64,000 nt of DNA from JBBDXS01 sp040902195 (GTDB lineage: Bacteria > Chloroflexota > Dehalococcoidia > DSTF01 > RBG-16-68-14): positions 1 through 64,000 of the forward strand of contig JBBDXS010000002.1 in NCBI GenBank assembly GCA_040902195.1. Reading direction: 5' to 3'. The position numbers were made by a program, and so were the translations under genes. Below the pieces are notes generated by a model. That model did not search any database. It saw only the letters and a program-made list of their open reading frames with translations, and was not told the DNA's origin. Below are positions 16,566 to 24,547 of the stretch, one piece after another (position 1 is the first letter of the stretch; each line of letters starts with the position of its first letter).

Positions 16566-17969
16566 CTAACGTTCGAGGCCGGGCTCGGTCATGCGCGCCG
16601 GATCGAGAATGCGATCGAGCTCCTCCGGCGAAAGAGACGTCTGCGCCGCGGCCACCTCGCGCACGGTGCGACCTGTCGCCGCCGCATCCTTCGCGATCTT
16701 GGCCGCCGCGTCGTAGCCGATCACGGGCGCGAGCGCCGTGGCGATCGCGAGCCCGCGCGCGACCATCTCCGGCCCGCGCTGCGTCGCGCGGATGCCGCGC
16801 ACGCATTGGCGCGCGAAGTTCTCGGACGCGGCGGCGAGCAAATCGATGGCTTGGAGCAGGTTGTGGGCGGCCAACGGCATCGCGGTGTTTAGCTCGAAAA
16901 AGCTGCGCGTCGCCGCGAGGCAGACCGCCGTGTCGTCCGCGATCGCCTGCGCGCACGCCTGGATGAGCGACTCAGCGATCACGGGGTTCACCTTCCCCGG
17001 CATGATCGAGCTGCCCGGCTGCACCTCCGGCAGCGCCAGCTCGCCCAGCCCGGCGCGCGGACCCGAGCCGAGCAGCGAGATATCGGTCGCGATCTTCGAA
17101 AGACTCACCGCCACCGTGCGCACGCTGCCGCTCGCCTCCAGCACCGCATCGAGCGTGCTCTGCGCCTGGAAGTGGTCATCGGTCTCGCGTACCGGCAGGC
17201 CCAGCTCCTGGGAGAGGCGCTCGCAGACGCGCCGCGCGAACTCCGGATGCGTGTTCACGCCGGTGCCCACCGCCGTCCCGCCCAGCGCCACCTCCGACAG
17301 CTCTTCCTGCGCGCGGCGGAGCCGCCGCACGCCGCGCTCGGCCTGGCCCGCGTAGCCGAGGAACTCCTGGCCGAGGCGGATCGGCGTCGCGTCCTGGAGG
17401 TGCGTGCGGCCCGTCTTCACGACGTCCCAGAGCTCGCGCGATTTCGCCTCAAGATCGCCGTGCAGCTCCTCGAGCGCGGGGACCAGGCGCCGCTCGATCT
17501 GCTCCAGCGCGGCGAGGTGCGTTGCGGTCGGGATCACGTCGTTGGAAGACTGGCCCAGGTTCACGTGGTCGTTTGGGTGGACGAGCTTCGAGCCGCGCTC
17601 GCCGCCGAGGATTTCGCTCGCGCGGTTCGCGATGACCTCGTTCGCGTTCATGTTCGTCGACGTGCCGGAGCCGGTCTGGAAGATATCGACGACGAAGTCG
17701 CGGTCGAACTTGCCGTCCGCCACCTCTCGCGCCGCCTGCTCGATCGCGCCCGCGAGCCGCTCGTCTAACAGCCCAACCTCGCGGTTGGCGGAAGCAGCCG
17801 CTGCCTTGATCAGCCCGAGGACGCGGATAAACGAGCGGGGATAGCGCAGCGTGCTGATCGGGAAGTTCAGGACGGCACGCTGCGTAGACGCGCCGTAGTA
17901 GGCGTCGGCGGGCACTTCCATCTCGCCCATGGAATCGCGCTCGGTTCTCGTGCGCCGCTCCTCGGTCAC
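16566..17969 (-). CDS. fumC: Class II fumarate hydratase
   Basis: Iron-independent fumarase of the TCA cycle (fumarate + water to L-malate). The family signature G-S-S-I-M-P-G-K-V-N-P is intact, as are T-G-S-G-T-S-T-N-M-N-A-N, the substrate-binding H-P-N-D-H-V-N and the T-G-R-T-H catalytic His region. The open frame extends to 18383, but a GTG at 17969 gives 467 aa and the family N terminus (VTEERRTRTERDSMGEMEVP). It is convergent with treY, the stop codons abutting exactly. Confidence 0.95.
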   Translation of the reverse strand: MTEERRTRTERDSMGEMEVPADAYYGASTQRAVLNFPISTLRYPRSFIRVLGLIKAAAASANREVGLLDERLAGAIEQAAREVADGKFDRDFVVDIFQTGSGTSTNMNANEVIANRASEILGGERGSKLVHPNDHVNLGQSSNDVIPTATHLAALEQIERRLVPALEELHGDLEAKSRELWDVVKTGRTHLQDATPIRLGQEFLGYAGQAERGVRRLRRAQEELSEVALGGTAVGTGVNTHPEFARRVCERLSQELGLPVRETDDHFQAQSTLDAVLEASGSVRTVAVSLSKIATDISLLGSGPRAGLGELALPEVQPGSSIMPGKVNPVIAESLIQACAQAIADDTAVCLAATRSFFELNTAMPLAAHNLLQAIDLLAAASENFARQCVRGIRATQRGPEMVARGLAIATALAPVIGYDAAAKIAKDAAATGRTVREVAAAQTSLSPEELDRILDPARMTEPGLER

Positions 17970-18026
17970 GGTCCACTGTACACGCCCCGGCAGCGCAGGC
18001 GTCAAATCGCGTGTTAGGATCGCCGC

Positions 18027-18557
18027 ATGCCTCGCTTGCCGTTCCTGCGCCGCGCCCTGTCTCCGGACGAGTACGCTCGTCTCGTAGCCGGCACGCTCGC
18101 CGAGATCGCGCCCGTATCGGAGCTGCTCCGGCGGCGCGGCATCGCGCTCGGGCGTGTCGAGCAGGGCAGGGCGCACAGCGTCGAGATCGAGGCCGTCTCG
18201 GCCCACCTCGTTGAGCTGCGCGGCGCGTCCAAACGCGTGGCCGGGGCTCGCGCGCCCCCCGGCATGCGAACTGTCCACCGCCAGCTCCGGCGGCTCCTCG
18301 ACTCCTACCGCACTCTCCTCCGTGAGTACGAGGAGGCAGGCCGAGCGATCGACGCCGCAGACGTCGAGGCGTACAGGCGTCACAACGAACTCGGGCGCGC
18401 CGCCGACGCCCGCGCCTGCGAGGCGCTCCGAGAGCTGATCGCGCTGCTCGATGGGCGGCAGGCCGCCGCCGGCGTGCCCGAGCCGCTGCGCCGGATTGCC
18501 GAAAAGGCGGAGACATACCGGAAGCTGACGGGAGGCGCGTTCGCCTTCTGGGAATAA
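18027..18557 (+). CDS. Alpha-helical hypothetical protein
   Basis: A 176-aa, strongly charged, probably all-helical soluble protein (heptad-like L-R-R-L-L-D-S-Y-R-T-L-L-R-E-Y-E-E-A). No signal peptide or known motif. It is divergent from fumC (57 bases between starts). Codon use resembles its neighbours, which supports a real gene. Confidence 0.6.
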   Translation: MPRLPFLRRALSPDEYARLVAGTLAEIAPVSELLRRRGIALGRVEQGRAHSVEIEAVSAHLVELRGASKRVAGARAPPGMRTVHRQLRRLLDSYRTLLREYEEAGRAIDAADVEAYRRHNELGRAADARACEALRELIALLDGRQAAAGVPEPLRRIAEKAETYRKLTGGAFAFWE

Positions 18558-18865
18558 GGGAATCGGGGCGTCCCCGAAGCGTAAAGCCTCGCGTTTTCAA
18601 GCTACCAGCCAGGGTGGCGCCCTGCACGGGGCACTCTGGGCCCGAGGCGCGAACGAGGGTCAGCCAGCGTGAGCTGTTAGACCCGAGGCCGCCTCTTCGT
18701 TTCTATTGACATGTTACGGGCCCAATGTAATACTGTGCCCGCGCTGGTAGCGGGATCCACCCCGTCGCATACCTGTACGTTCCACGCCCTCGGCGCGTCT
18801 GAGGGTGTTCTTCGTTGGCACCGTGCCCGGCACGGAGGTTTGTCCGTCTCAGGAAAGGGGATGGA
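18558..18865. other. Intergenic leader region upstream of the cohesin-like gene
   Basis: About 308 bases with no gene. It holds a sigma70-like promoter (18706-18733) and then a ~125-base leader containing short inverted repeats (for example gtgcccggcac near 18825-18835). No known riboswitch consensus was recognised. Confidence 0.5.
18706..18733 (+). promoter_or_regulatory. Sigma70-like promoter for the cohesin-like surface protein
   Basis: TTGACA (18706-18711), a 16-base spacer, and TAATAC (18728-18733), in an A/T-richer island upstream of the gene starting at 18866. A perfect -35 hexamer is notable in this G+C-rich sequence. Confidence 0.6.
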
Positions 18866-20161
18866 ATGATGAAGACGTTACGGATACTGTTCCTGGGCAG
18901 TTTCGCGATGGGCCTGCTCATCGTCGCCAGCCTGATCGGCGCCTCTGCCGCGGCCGAAGGAGAGACCGAGGCCACCGTGCACGTCGACTCGGCGACGATC
19001 GCGATCGACGGCGACGCGAGCGTGGACGTCGAGGTCCTCGGCGTCGGCCCACCCGGCCTCGGCGCCTGGTCGGTTGACATCGGCTTCGACGATACCGTCG
19101 TGGCCGCGATCGGCTGCGATCCGGACAATGGCAGCGTTTGCAACCCTGCGTTCTCGGTGAACGCCGCACGTGTCGTAGGCGCCGATCCCAATGGCCTCGA
19201 GGGCGACACGCTGCTGGCGACGCTGCGCTTCCGCTGCGTTGAACTCGGCTCGTCGCCGCTGACGCTGACGAACAACGTGATTGCGGACGCCACCGTCGGC
19301 GGTCCCGGGCCGCAAGACCTCAAGACCGTGGTCCAGAACGGCAACATTACGTGTCAGGAAGCCATCCCCATTCCAACGTCCACGCCAGCGGTACCGCCTC
19401 CTCCTCCTCCTCCTCCGGGCGGCGGCGGCGCAACGTTCGTGAAGGCCAATGGCGTCTACAGGGGCGACATCGCCGGGGGCGGCACGATCGAAGCCGTGGT
19501 ATCGAGCGACGGCTCCGGCATCTCCTCGATCCGGATCGATGGCTTCAACACGGTCTGCGGGCTCATCTCGCAAATTGTCACGGTCAACCCACCCGCGCCG
19601 ATCCAAAACAACCACTTCGAGACGTTGTTCTACAACGGGGATGATGTCGTCACAGTCTCCGGCAATTTCCTCTCCAGCAACACCATTGAGGGCATCATCT
19701 CGATCTTCCCCGAGGACCTGGAGTGCGTCCAGCCGCCGCGCACCTTCGTGCTGTCGCTGGTACCCCCGGCCGGCGCCGCGCCGAGCAGCCCGCCTGGCGG
19801 TAGCCTACCTTCCGCCGGTCTCGGCAGCGGACCCACGGACTGGAGCATGATCAACTGGTACATCGCCGGGCTGATCGGCGCGGGTATCGCCTGGCTGATC
19901 GCCGGGCTGAGCGGCGCGGGCCTCGCCCTGTCGGGGCGCGGCCGCTCGAACGCCCGCGTATCAAACAGCCGCGCCAAGCGGCGCAACGATGGCGGCATCC
20001 CGCCGTTTGTCGCACTGCGCCCGCGCCCGGCAAAGCCCGTCGTACATCGGAGCGCGCCTGTTGCGCCCAGAGGAGAAGCGCCGCGCCCTGCGCCGCGTTT
20101 CGAGCCGAGGGCAGACGGCATGCCAAGCTTCGTCTCGCTTCGGCGGCGGCGCATACGTTAG
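18866..20161 (+). CDS. Cohesin-like surface protein with C-terminal membrane anchor
   Basis: A 431-aa secreted protein: signal peptide (residues ~3-28, ending A-S-A-A-A), a cohesin-like beta-sandwich (~33-150; W-S-V-D-I-G-F-D-D-T-V-V, then L-L-A-T-L-R-F), a Pro-rich linker, a second beta domain (~190-300), then S-L-P-S-A-G, a hydrophobic Gly/Ala-rich helix (~345-375) and an Arg-rich tail. Cohesin-like modules mediate protein-protein or carbohydrate contacts; no dockerin is seen here. The L-P-S-A-G plus helix plus basic tail resembles a sorting signal but departs from LPxTG. RBS AGGAAAGGGG precedes the ATG at 18866. A terminator follows. Confidence 0.75.
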   Translation: MMKTLRILFLGSFAMGLLIVASLIGASAAAEGETEATVHVDSATIAIDGDASVDVEVLGVGPPGLGAWSVDIGFDDTVVAAIGCDPDNGSVCNPAFSVNAARVVGADPNGLEGDTLLATLRFRCVELGSSPLTLTNNVIADATVGGPGPQDLKTVVQNGNITCQEAIPIPTSTPAVPPPPPPPPGGGGATFVKANGVYRGDIAGGGTIEAVVSSDGSGISSIRIDGFNTVCGLISQIVTVNPPAPIQNNHFETLFYNGDDVVTVSGNFLSSNTIEGIISIFPEDLECVQPPRTFVLSLVPPAGAAPSSPPGGSLPSAGLGSGPTDWSMINWYIAGLIGAGIAWLIAGLSGAGLALSGRGRSNARVSNSRAKRRNDGGIPPFVALRPRPAKPVVHRSAPVAPRGEAPRPAPRFEPRADGMPSFVSLRRRRIR

Positions 20162-20182
20162 CTTACTTTCCTGAGTAGGTAG

Positions 20183-20212
20183 GAAGCCCCTGGCAGATGC
20201 CGGGGGCTTCTT
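20183..20212 (+). terminator. Rho-independent terminator after the cohesin-like gene
   Basis: A hairpin with arms GAAGCCCC and GGGGCTTC around a small inner loop, followed by TT. It lies 22 bases after the stop codon. Confidence 0.75.
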
Positions 20213-20262
20213 GCGTCTCGCGCCGTTGCCACGCCGGCGTCCCGTCTGGTAGAGTCCGCGCG

Positions 20263-21030
20263 ATGAGCGACGACTACGAAACGCTCGCGGTCGCGCGCGA
20301 CGGCGCCGTGATGACGGTGCGCTTCAACCGCGCCGAGAAGCGCAATGCGATCAACCGCCAGATGCACCTCGATATCCAGCGCGTCTGTCGCGAGCTGGGC
20401 GATGACTTCGACACGCGCGCGGTCATCTTCGCGGGTGAGGGCTCGGGCTTCTCCGCGGGCGCCGACACGAGCGAGTGGGGCCAGCCCGGCCCCGGCAACG
20501 AGCTCGAACTGCGCCACCAGTCCGGCATCGGCGGGCGCACATCGGATGCGATCCAGGACCTGGGCCAGATCACGATCGCTGCGGTGCACGGCTTCGCGGT
20601 CGGAGGTGGTGTCGTGCTTGCCGCCTGCTGCGACCTGCGCGTCGCGGGGGAGTCGGCCTGGTTCTCGATCCCGGAGGTGGAATTGGGCATCCCGCTCAGC
20701 TGGAACGCCCTGCCTCGCCTCGCGCGCGAGCTGGGCCACGCGCGCGCGCTCGAGCTGACGGTGCTCTGCGAACGGTTCGACGCGAAGCAGGCGCTCGACT
20801 ACGGGCTCGTCACGCATCTCGCGCCAGACGGGCAGGAGCTGGCCCGCGCCAAAGAGCTGGCCCTCCGCGCCGTGTCGATGCCGCCCCTGCCGGTCGCGCT
20901 GACGAAGGCGGCGATGAAGGCGATCAAGCAATCGACGGAGGCCGGCCAGGTCTCCTACGGCGACGGTGACCTGCTCCTCTACAGCCGCCTGCTCCAGCAG
21001 CGCGCCCGCCGCCGCGCCCAGGACGACTAG
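20263..21030 (+). CDS. Enoyl-CoA hydratase/isomerase family protein
   Basis: Crotonase-fold acyl-CoA enzyme of normal length (255 aa). The oxyanion-hole segments G-F-S-A-G-A-D and H-G-F-A-V-G-G-G are intact, and I-P-E-V-E-L-G-I-P supplies the second Glu position of hydratases; the first Glu is not obvious, so precise reaction (hydratase or isomerase) is open. The ATG at 20263 begins M-S-D-D-Y-E-T; the frame extends upstream but through the terminator. Confidence 0.88.
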   Translation: MSDDYETLAVARDGAVMTVRFNRAEKRNAINRQMHLDIQRVCRELGDDFDTRAVIFAGEGSGFSAGADTSEWGQPGPGNELELRHQSGIGGRTSDAIQDLGQITIAAVHGFAVGGGVVLAACCDLRVAGESAWFSIPEVELGIPLSWNALPRLARELGHARALELTVLCERFDAKQALDYGLVTHLAPDGQELARAKELALRAVSMPPLPVALTKAAMKAIKQSTEAGQVSYGDGDLLLYSRLLQQRARRRAQDD

Positions 21031-21127
21031 CCCCCTCTCGAAGGCCAAGCCGTACAGCGCGAGCCTCGATTTCTGCCCGGCGACCTTCGCGGGAACCGCT
21101 CACGCGCTCGCGGTGTATACAGGCAAG

Positions 21128-21916
21128 ATGGATACTCGACGGACGCCGAGACGCGCGCGAGCAGCTTCGTTTGCCATGCTGCTTTCGGTGAGCCTCGTCC
21201 TAGCTACGGCTGCTTGCGGCGACGAGCGAGGCGGCGCTTCGAGGGTAGCGACGACGACGCCGGTCGTGGCCGGCCTGACGGCTGTGCCAGGAGCCGACGA
21301 GCGCGCGACGTTGCGTGGCGCCTTGACGCTGGACGGTGTGCCGCTAGAGGCCGACTTCCTTGGCGTGCGCGTCATCCGCGATGGCCTGGCGGTGGCCTGC
21401 CAGTATACGATTCCACCCGTCGAGGGAGGTGACTACGAAATCAAGGTTGCTTCCAACGCGGAGGTCCGCGGCTGCGGCGCGCCTGGAGCCGAACTCCTGC
21501 TCTGGACATTCGTCAACGATGCGTTCGTCTACAGTACACAAACAGCGCCCTGGCCAGGAGGCGGCGCTACCGCGACGTTTGACGCGAGCTTCTCGACCGG
21601 CGACCGCGAGGGTGCCAGCCAGCCGGTCACCGAGTTCAAGGGGCACCTGTTCGATCGCGAAGGACGCGAACTTCCCAGCGGAACCGTGATTGAGGCGTAT
21701 GTTGGCGAAGTTCGTTGCGGCGTCACATCACTTCGATATGGGGCCGGCGTCGAACGCTTCTACACATTGATCGTCGCCGGACCGGAGTCCATCTCCGGCT
21801 GTACGGAAGGCGCAGGACTGACGTTTCGCCTCAATGGTGAACCTGCCGCCGAGACCGCCGTCAACGATCTCGCGGGTGGCAGCGAAGGTCACGAGTTGGA
21901 CCTGACCGTGCAGTAA
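21128..21916 (+). CDS. Lipoprotein with two tandem beta-modules
   Basis: A 262-aa predicted lipoprotein: basic N terminus, hydrophobic stretch, lipobox L-A-T-A-A-C near residue 31. After a Thr-rich linker come two similar ~95-residue modules; each has V-x-C/V-G, a Y-x-I/L strand, an S/A-x-x-x-G-C-G/T-x-G-A segment and a F-x-x-N motif. The type is familiar from Dehalococcoidia-like lipoproteins of unknown function. The ATG at 21128 (rather than a start further upstream) gives a proper signal peptide. Confidence 0.7.
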   Translation: MDTRRTPRRARAASFAMLLSVSLVLATAACGDERGGASRVATTTPVVAGLTAVPGADERATLRGALTLDGVPLEADFLGVRVIRDGLAVACQYTIPPVEGGDYEIKVASNAEVRGCGAPGAELLLWTFVNDAFVYSTQTAPWPGGGATATFDASFSTGDREGASQPVTEFKGHLFDREGRELPSGTVIEAYVGEVRCGVTSLRYGAGVERFYTLIVAGPESISGCTEGAGLTFRLNGEPAAETAVNDLAGGSEGHELDLTVQ

Positions 21917-22030
21917 CGTTCCGTTCGTGCCGGCGCGAGCAGGACGGCCCGCCGCGCAGGGCGAACCCAACACCCGCCGGAGGCCACCGCTCCGAGTTGT
22001 ACGGTCCACCAACCTGCATAGCTAAAGGCG

Positions 22031-22107
22031 TGGTACCCCCGGCAGGACTCGAACCTGCGACACACGGTTTAGGAAACCGTTGCTCTATCCACCTGAGCTA
22101 CGGGGGC
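22031..22107 (-). tRNA. tRNA-Arg (CCT)
   Basis: The minus-strand cloverleaf has acceptor GCCCCCG/CGGGGGT, anticodon loop TTCCTAA on stem ACGGT/ACCGT, T-loop GTTCGAGTC and encoded CCA at 22033-22031. Confidence 0.96.
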
Positions 22108-22132
22108 GCGCCTGGCGAGGCCATGGTAACGC

Positions 22133-23803
22133 ATGGACGACGGCCCGGCTACGCGGGTACGTCCCGATCCCATCGATGCACGCATCGCCAATTGGAGCCC
22201 GCGCACTTCTGGTGGTAGCCTACCAAGTGAAGTGAACGGCATCCGATCTGCGATCACCGATCCTCGTGCCGGAGTGGCGGCGGCGCTCGCAGGGACGGCG
22301 GTCGTGACCGGCGTTTTGGCGCCCTTCCAGAATGAAGCTGGCCTGCTCAACGAGGGTCTTGCGCTCTTGCTCCTCACGCTGCTCATCTCAGCGACGTGGG
22401 GCTCGCGAGTAGGCCTCTTCGCTGCGCTCATCACGAATCTGAGCCTGAACTTCTTCTTCGTCGAGCCACTACACACGTTCAACGTGCACGCTCCGGACCA
22501 GATCGGCGCGCTCTTCGTCTTCCTCGGCGTCTCGATCATCGGCGGCTCCTTGTTGTCCCGCGCGCAGTCTGCAGCGCGGGCTGCGCAGCGCCGCCAGGCA
22601 GAGACCGCGGTGTTGCTCGATTTGAGCCGAGACCTTATCGGCCGCGCCAACCCTAACGATGCGTTGTCGGCCCTCTGCGAAAACGTCGTGCGGGCTTTCG
22701 CGGCGCGCGGCGCTGCCGTGCTCAGCCCCGCGAGCGACGGCTGGCGCGTCCTTGCTCACGCAGGCGGCGAGCACGCGCAACAACCCCTCACACGGGCCGA
22801 GGCTGCTGTCGCCGCGCGCGCGGTCGAGACGGGTTCGACGACGTCGACCGGCAGAATCGCGCTTACGTCTTCGCGGCGCAGAGGGACCTGTCGACGCGCT
22901 GACTCCGGCGACGCCAGCGAGGGGGTCGCGTTCGCTCCTTTCAGGATCGACGACCGGCCGCTGGGCGTGTTGCGTCTCGACGGACCTATCGGTGATACGC
23001 CATTCAGCGATCATCCCGAGGAACTGCTGCAGGCCTTTGCCCGTGAAGCCGCGCTCGGCGTCCAGCGCGTGGAGCTGGCGCAGGAGGCCGCGCACGCGGA
23101 GGCGCTGCGCCAGGCCGATGAGCTGAAGAACGCACTCATGGCTTCGATCTCGCACGATCTCAAGACCCCGCTTGCGAGCATCAAGGCCGCCGTCTCCAGC
23201 CTGCTCGATACGTCCGTCGCGTGGTCGGACGATGACGTCCAGGTCTTCCTCCAAACGATCGATACGCAATCGGACCGCCTCGACCGCGTGATAAGCGACA
23301 TCCTCGATCTCAACCGGATCGAATCGGGCGCAGTGCGGCCGGTCCGCGCCAGCGTTCGTGTGCGCGATCTCCTTGAGGAGGCCGTCGAGAGCACGCGCGG
23401 CGTCACGGCAGGCCGCGATCTGACGATCGATGCCCCCGAAGGCCTCGTCGTCGACACCGACGCGTCGTTGGTACGCCAGGCGCTCGTCAACCTGATCGAG
23501 AACGCGGCCAAGTACTCGTCGCCTGGTGGCGCCATCCGGCTTCGCGCCGCCGCCACCGAGAGCGGCGTGGAGCTCGCTGTCCAGGACGAAGGCCCCGGCA
23601 TCGCGGAGCGGGACGTCCCATTCCTGTTCGATCGGTTCTATCGCGGGGAGCAAAGCGCGCGCATCAAGGGGAGCGGGTTGGGGCTGGCGATCGTCAAAGG
23701 CTTCATCACGCTGGCCGGCGGCGCCGTGCGTGTTGAACGCTCGAACGGAGGCACGAGCTTCGTGATCGCCCTGGCTACCTCCGCCGGCGTCGGAGCGGCA
23801 TGA
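22133..23803 (+). CDS. KdpD-like sensor histidine kinase (DUF4118-GAF-HisKA-HATPase)
   Basis: A 556-aa membrane sensor kinase lacking the N-terminal KdpD and Usp domains. Residues ~45-145 form the DUF4118 four-helix membrane region (LFAALITNLSLNFFFVEPLHTF is typical), ~165-310 a GAF-like domain, H341 in S-I-S-H-D-L-K-T-P-L is the phospho-acceptor, and the ATP-binding lid has N-x-x-x-N-A (N-L-I-E-N-A-A-K-Y), D-E-G-P-G-I and G-S-G-L-G-L. It overlaps the response regulator by 4 nt. Truncated KdpD-type kinases sense K+ or envelope status; a permease rather than kdpFABC follows. Confidence 0.88.
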   Translation: MDDGPATRVRPDPIDARIANWSPRTSGGSLPSEVNGIRSAITDPRAGVAAALAGTAVVTGVLAPFQNEAGLLNEGLALLLLTLLISATWGSRVGLFAALITNLSLNFFFVEPLHTFNVHAPDQIGALFVFLGVSIIGGSLLSRAQSAARAAQRRQAETAVLLDLSRDLIGRANPNDALSALCENVVRAFAARGAAVLSPASDGWRVLAHAGGEHAQQPLTRAEAAVAARAVETGSTTSTGRIALTSSRRRGTCRRADSGDASEGVAFAPFRIDDRPLGVLRLDGPIGDTPFSDHPEELLQAFAREAALGVQRVELAQEAAHAEALRQADELKNALMASISHDLKTPLASIKAAVSSLLDTSVAWSDDDVQVFLQTIDTQSDRLDRVISDILDLNRIESGAVRPVRASVRVRDLLEEAVESTRGVTAGRDLTIDAPEGLVVDTDASLVRQALVNLIENAAKYSSPGGAIRLRAAATESGVELAVQDEGPGIAERDVPFLFDRFYRGEQSARIKGSGLGLAIVKGFITLAGGAVRVERSNGGTSFVIALATSAGVGAA

Positions 23804-24480
23804 CACCGCGCATCCTTATCGTCGACGACGAGCCGCAGCTCCGGCGCGCGCTCACGCGCTCCCTCGAAGGGCACGGCTACCAGGTGCGCGAGGCGGAAGA
23901 TGGCGCGACCGCGCTCGCGGCGTTTGAGGTCTTCAAGCCTGACGTTGTCTTGCTGGATCTGATGCTGCCCGACATCGAAGGCGTGGACGTCTGCACACAG
24001 CTCCGGCGCAGCCACGCCACGCCGATCATCGTGCTGTCCGTCATCGGCGAAGAGAAGGCGAAAGTAGCGGCCCTAGATGCGGGGGCGGACGACTACCTCA
24101 CGAAGCCATTCGGCATGGACGAGCTGCTGGCGCGCGTGCGCGTCGCCCTGCGCCGGGGAGCGTCCGATAGACAACAGCTGCCGGTCATCTCGCTCGACGG
24201 CCTCGAGATCGATCTCGAGCGGCGCACGGTGACGCTCGACGGCGCGGAGGTGCGGCTCACGCCGACGGAGTACAGCCTGCTCAAGTACCTGGCGATCAAC
24301 GCCGGCAAGGTCCTGACTCACCGGATGATCCTGCGCGAGGTCTGGGGGGCCGAGTACAGCGACGACACGCACGTCCTCCGCACCTGCGTCAACCAGCTCC
24401 GCTCCAAGCTGCACGACGATCCCGCCGCCCCACGCTTCATCCGCACCGACCCCGGCGTCGGCTACCGCTTCGTTTCCTGA
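23800..24480 (+). CDS. KdpE-like OmpR-family response regulator
   Basis: A 226-aa response regulator with the acidic pocket D9-D10, phospho-acceptor D53 in L-L-D-L-M-L-P, T/S at I-V-L-S-V and K in Y-L-T-K-P-F, followed by an OmpR winged helix (L-T-P-T-E-Y-S-L-L-K-Y-L and the V-G-Y-R-F end). Sequence such as V-I-G-E-E-K-A-K-V-A-A-L is KdpE-like. The start overlaps the kinase stop (ATGA), indicating translational coupling. It probably controls the permease gene 67 bases downstream. Confidence 0.9.
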   Translation: MTPRILIVDDEPQLRRALTRSLEGHGYQVREAEDGATALAAFEVFKPDVVLLDLMLPDIEGVDVCTQLRRSHATPIIVLSVIGEEKAKVAALDAGADDYLTKPFGMDELLARVRVALRRGASDRQQLPVISLDGLEIDLERRTVTLDGAEVRLTPTEYSLLKYLAINAGKVLTHRMILREVWGAEYSDDTHVLRTCVNQLRSKLHDDPAAPRFIRTDPGVGYRFVS

Positions 24481-24547
24481 CACAATCCGTACACCGCGCC
24501 CGCGTTTCCAGACCCGTCCCGTACGCCCGCGTCCATACGCTGTATGT

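Noticed and set aside
24481..24547. c-di-AMP riboswitch before the KimA-like gene
   Set aside because: Only 67 bases are available and no consensus blocks are present.
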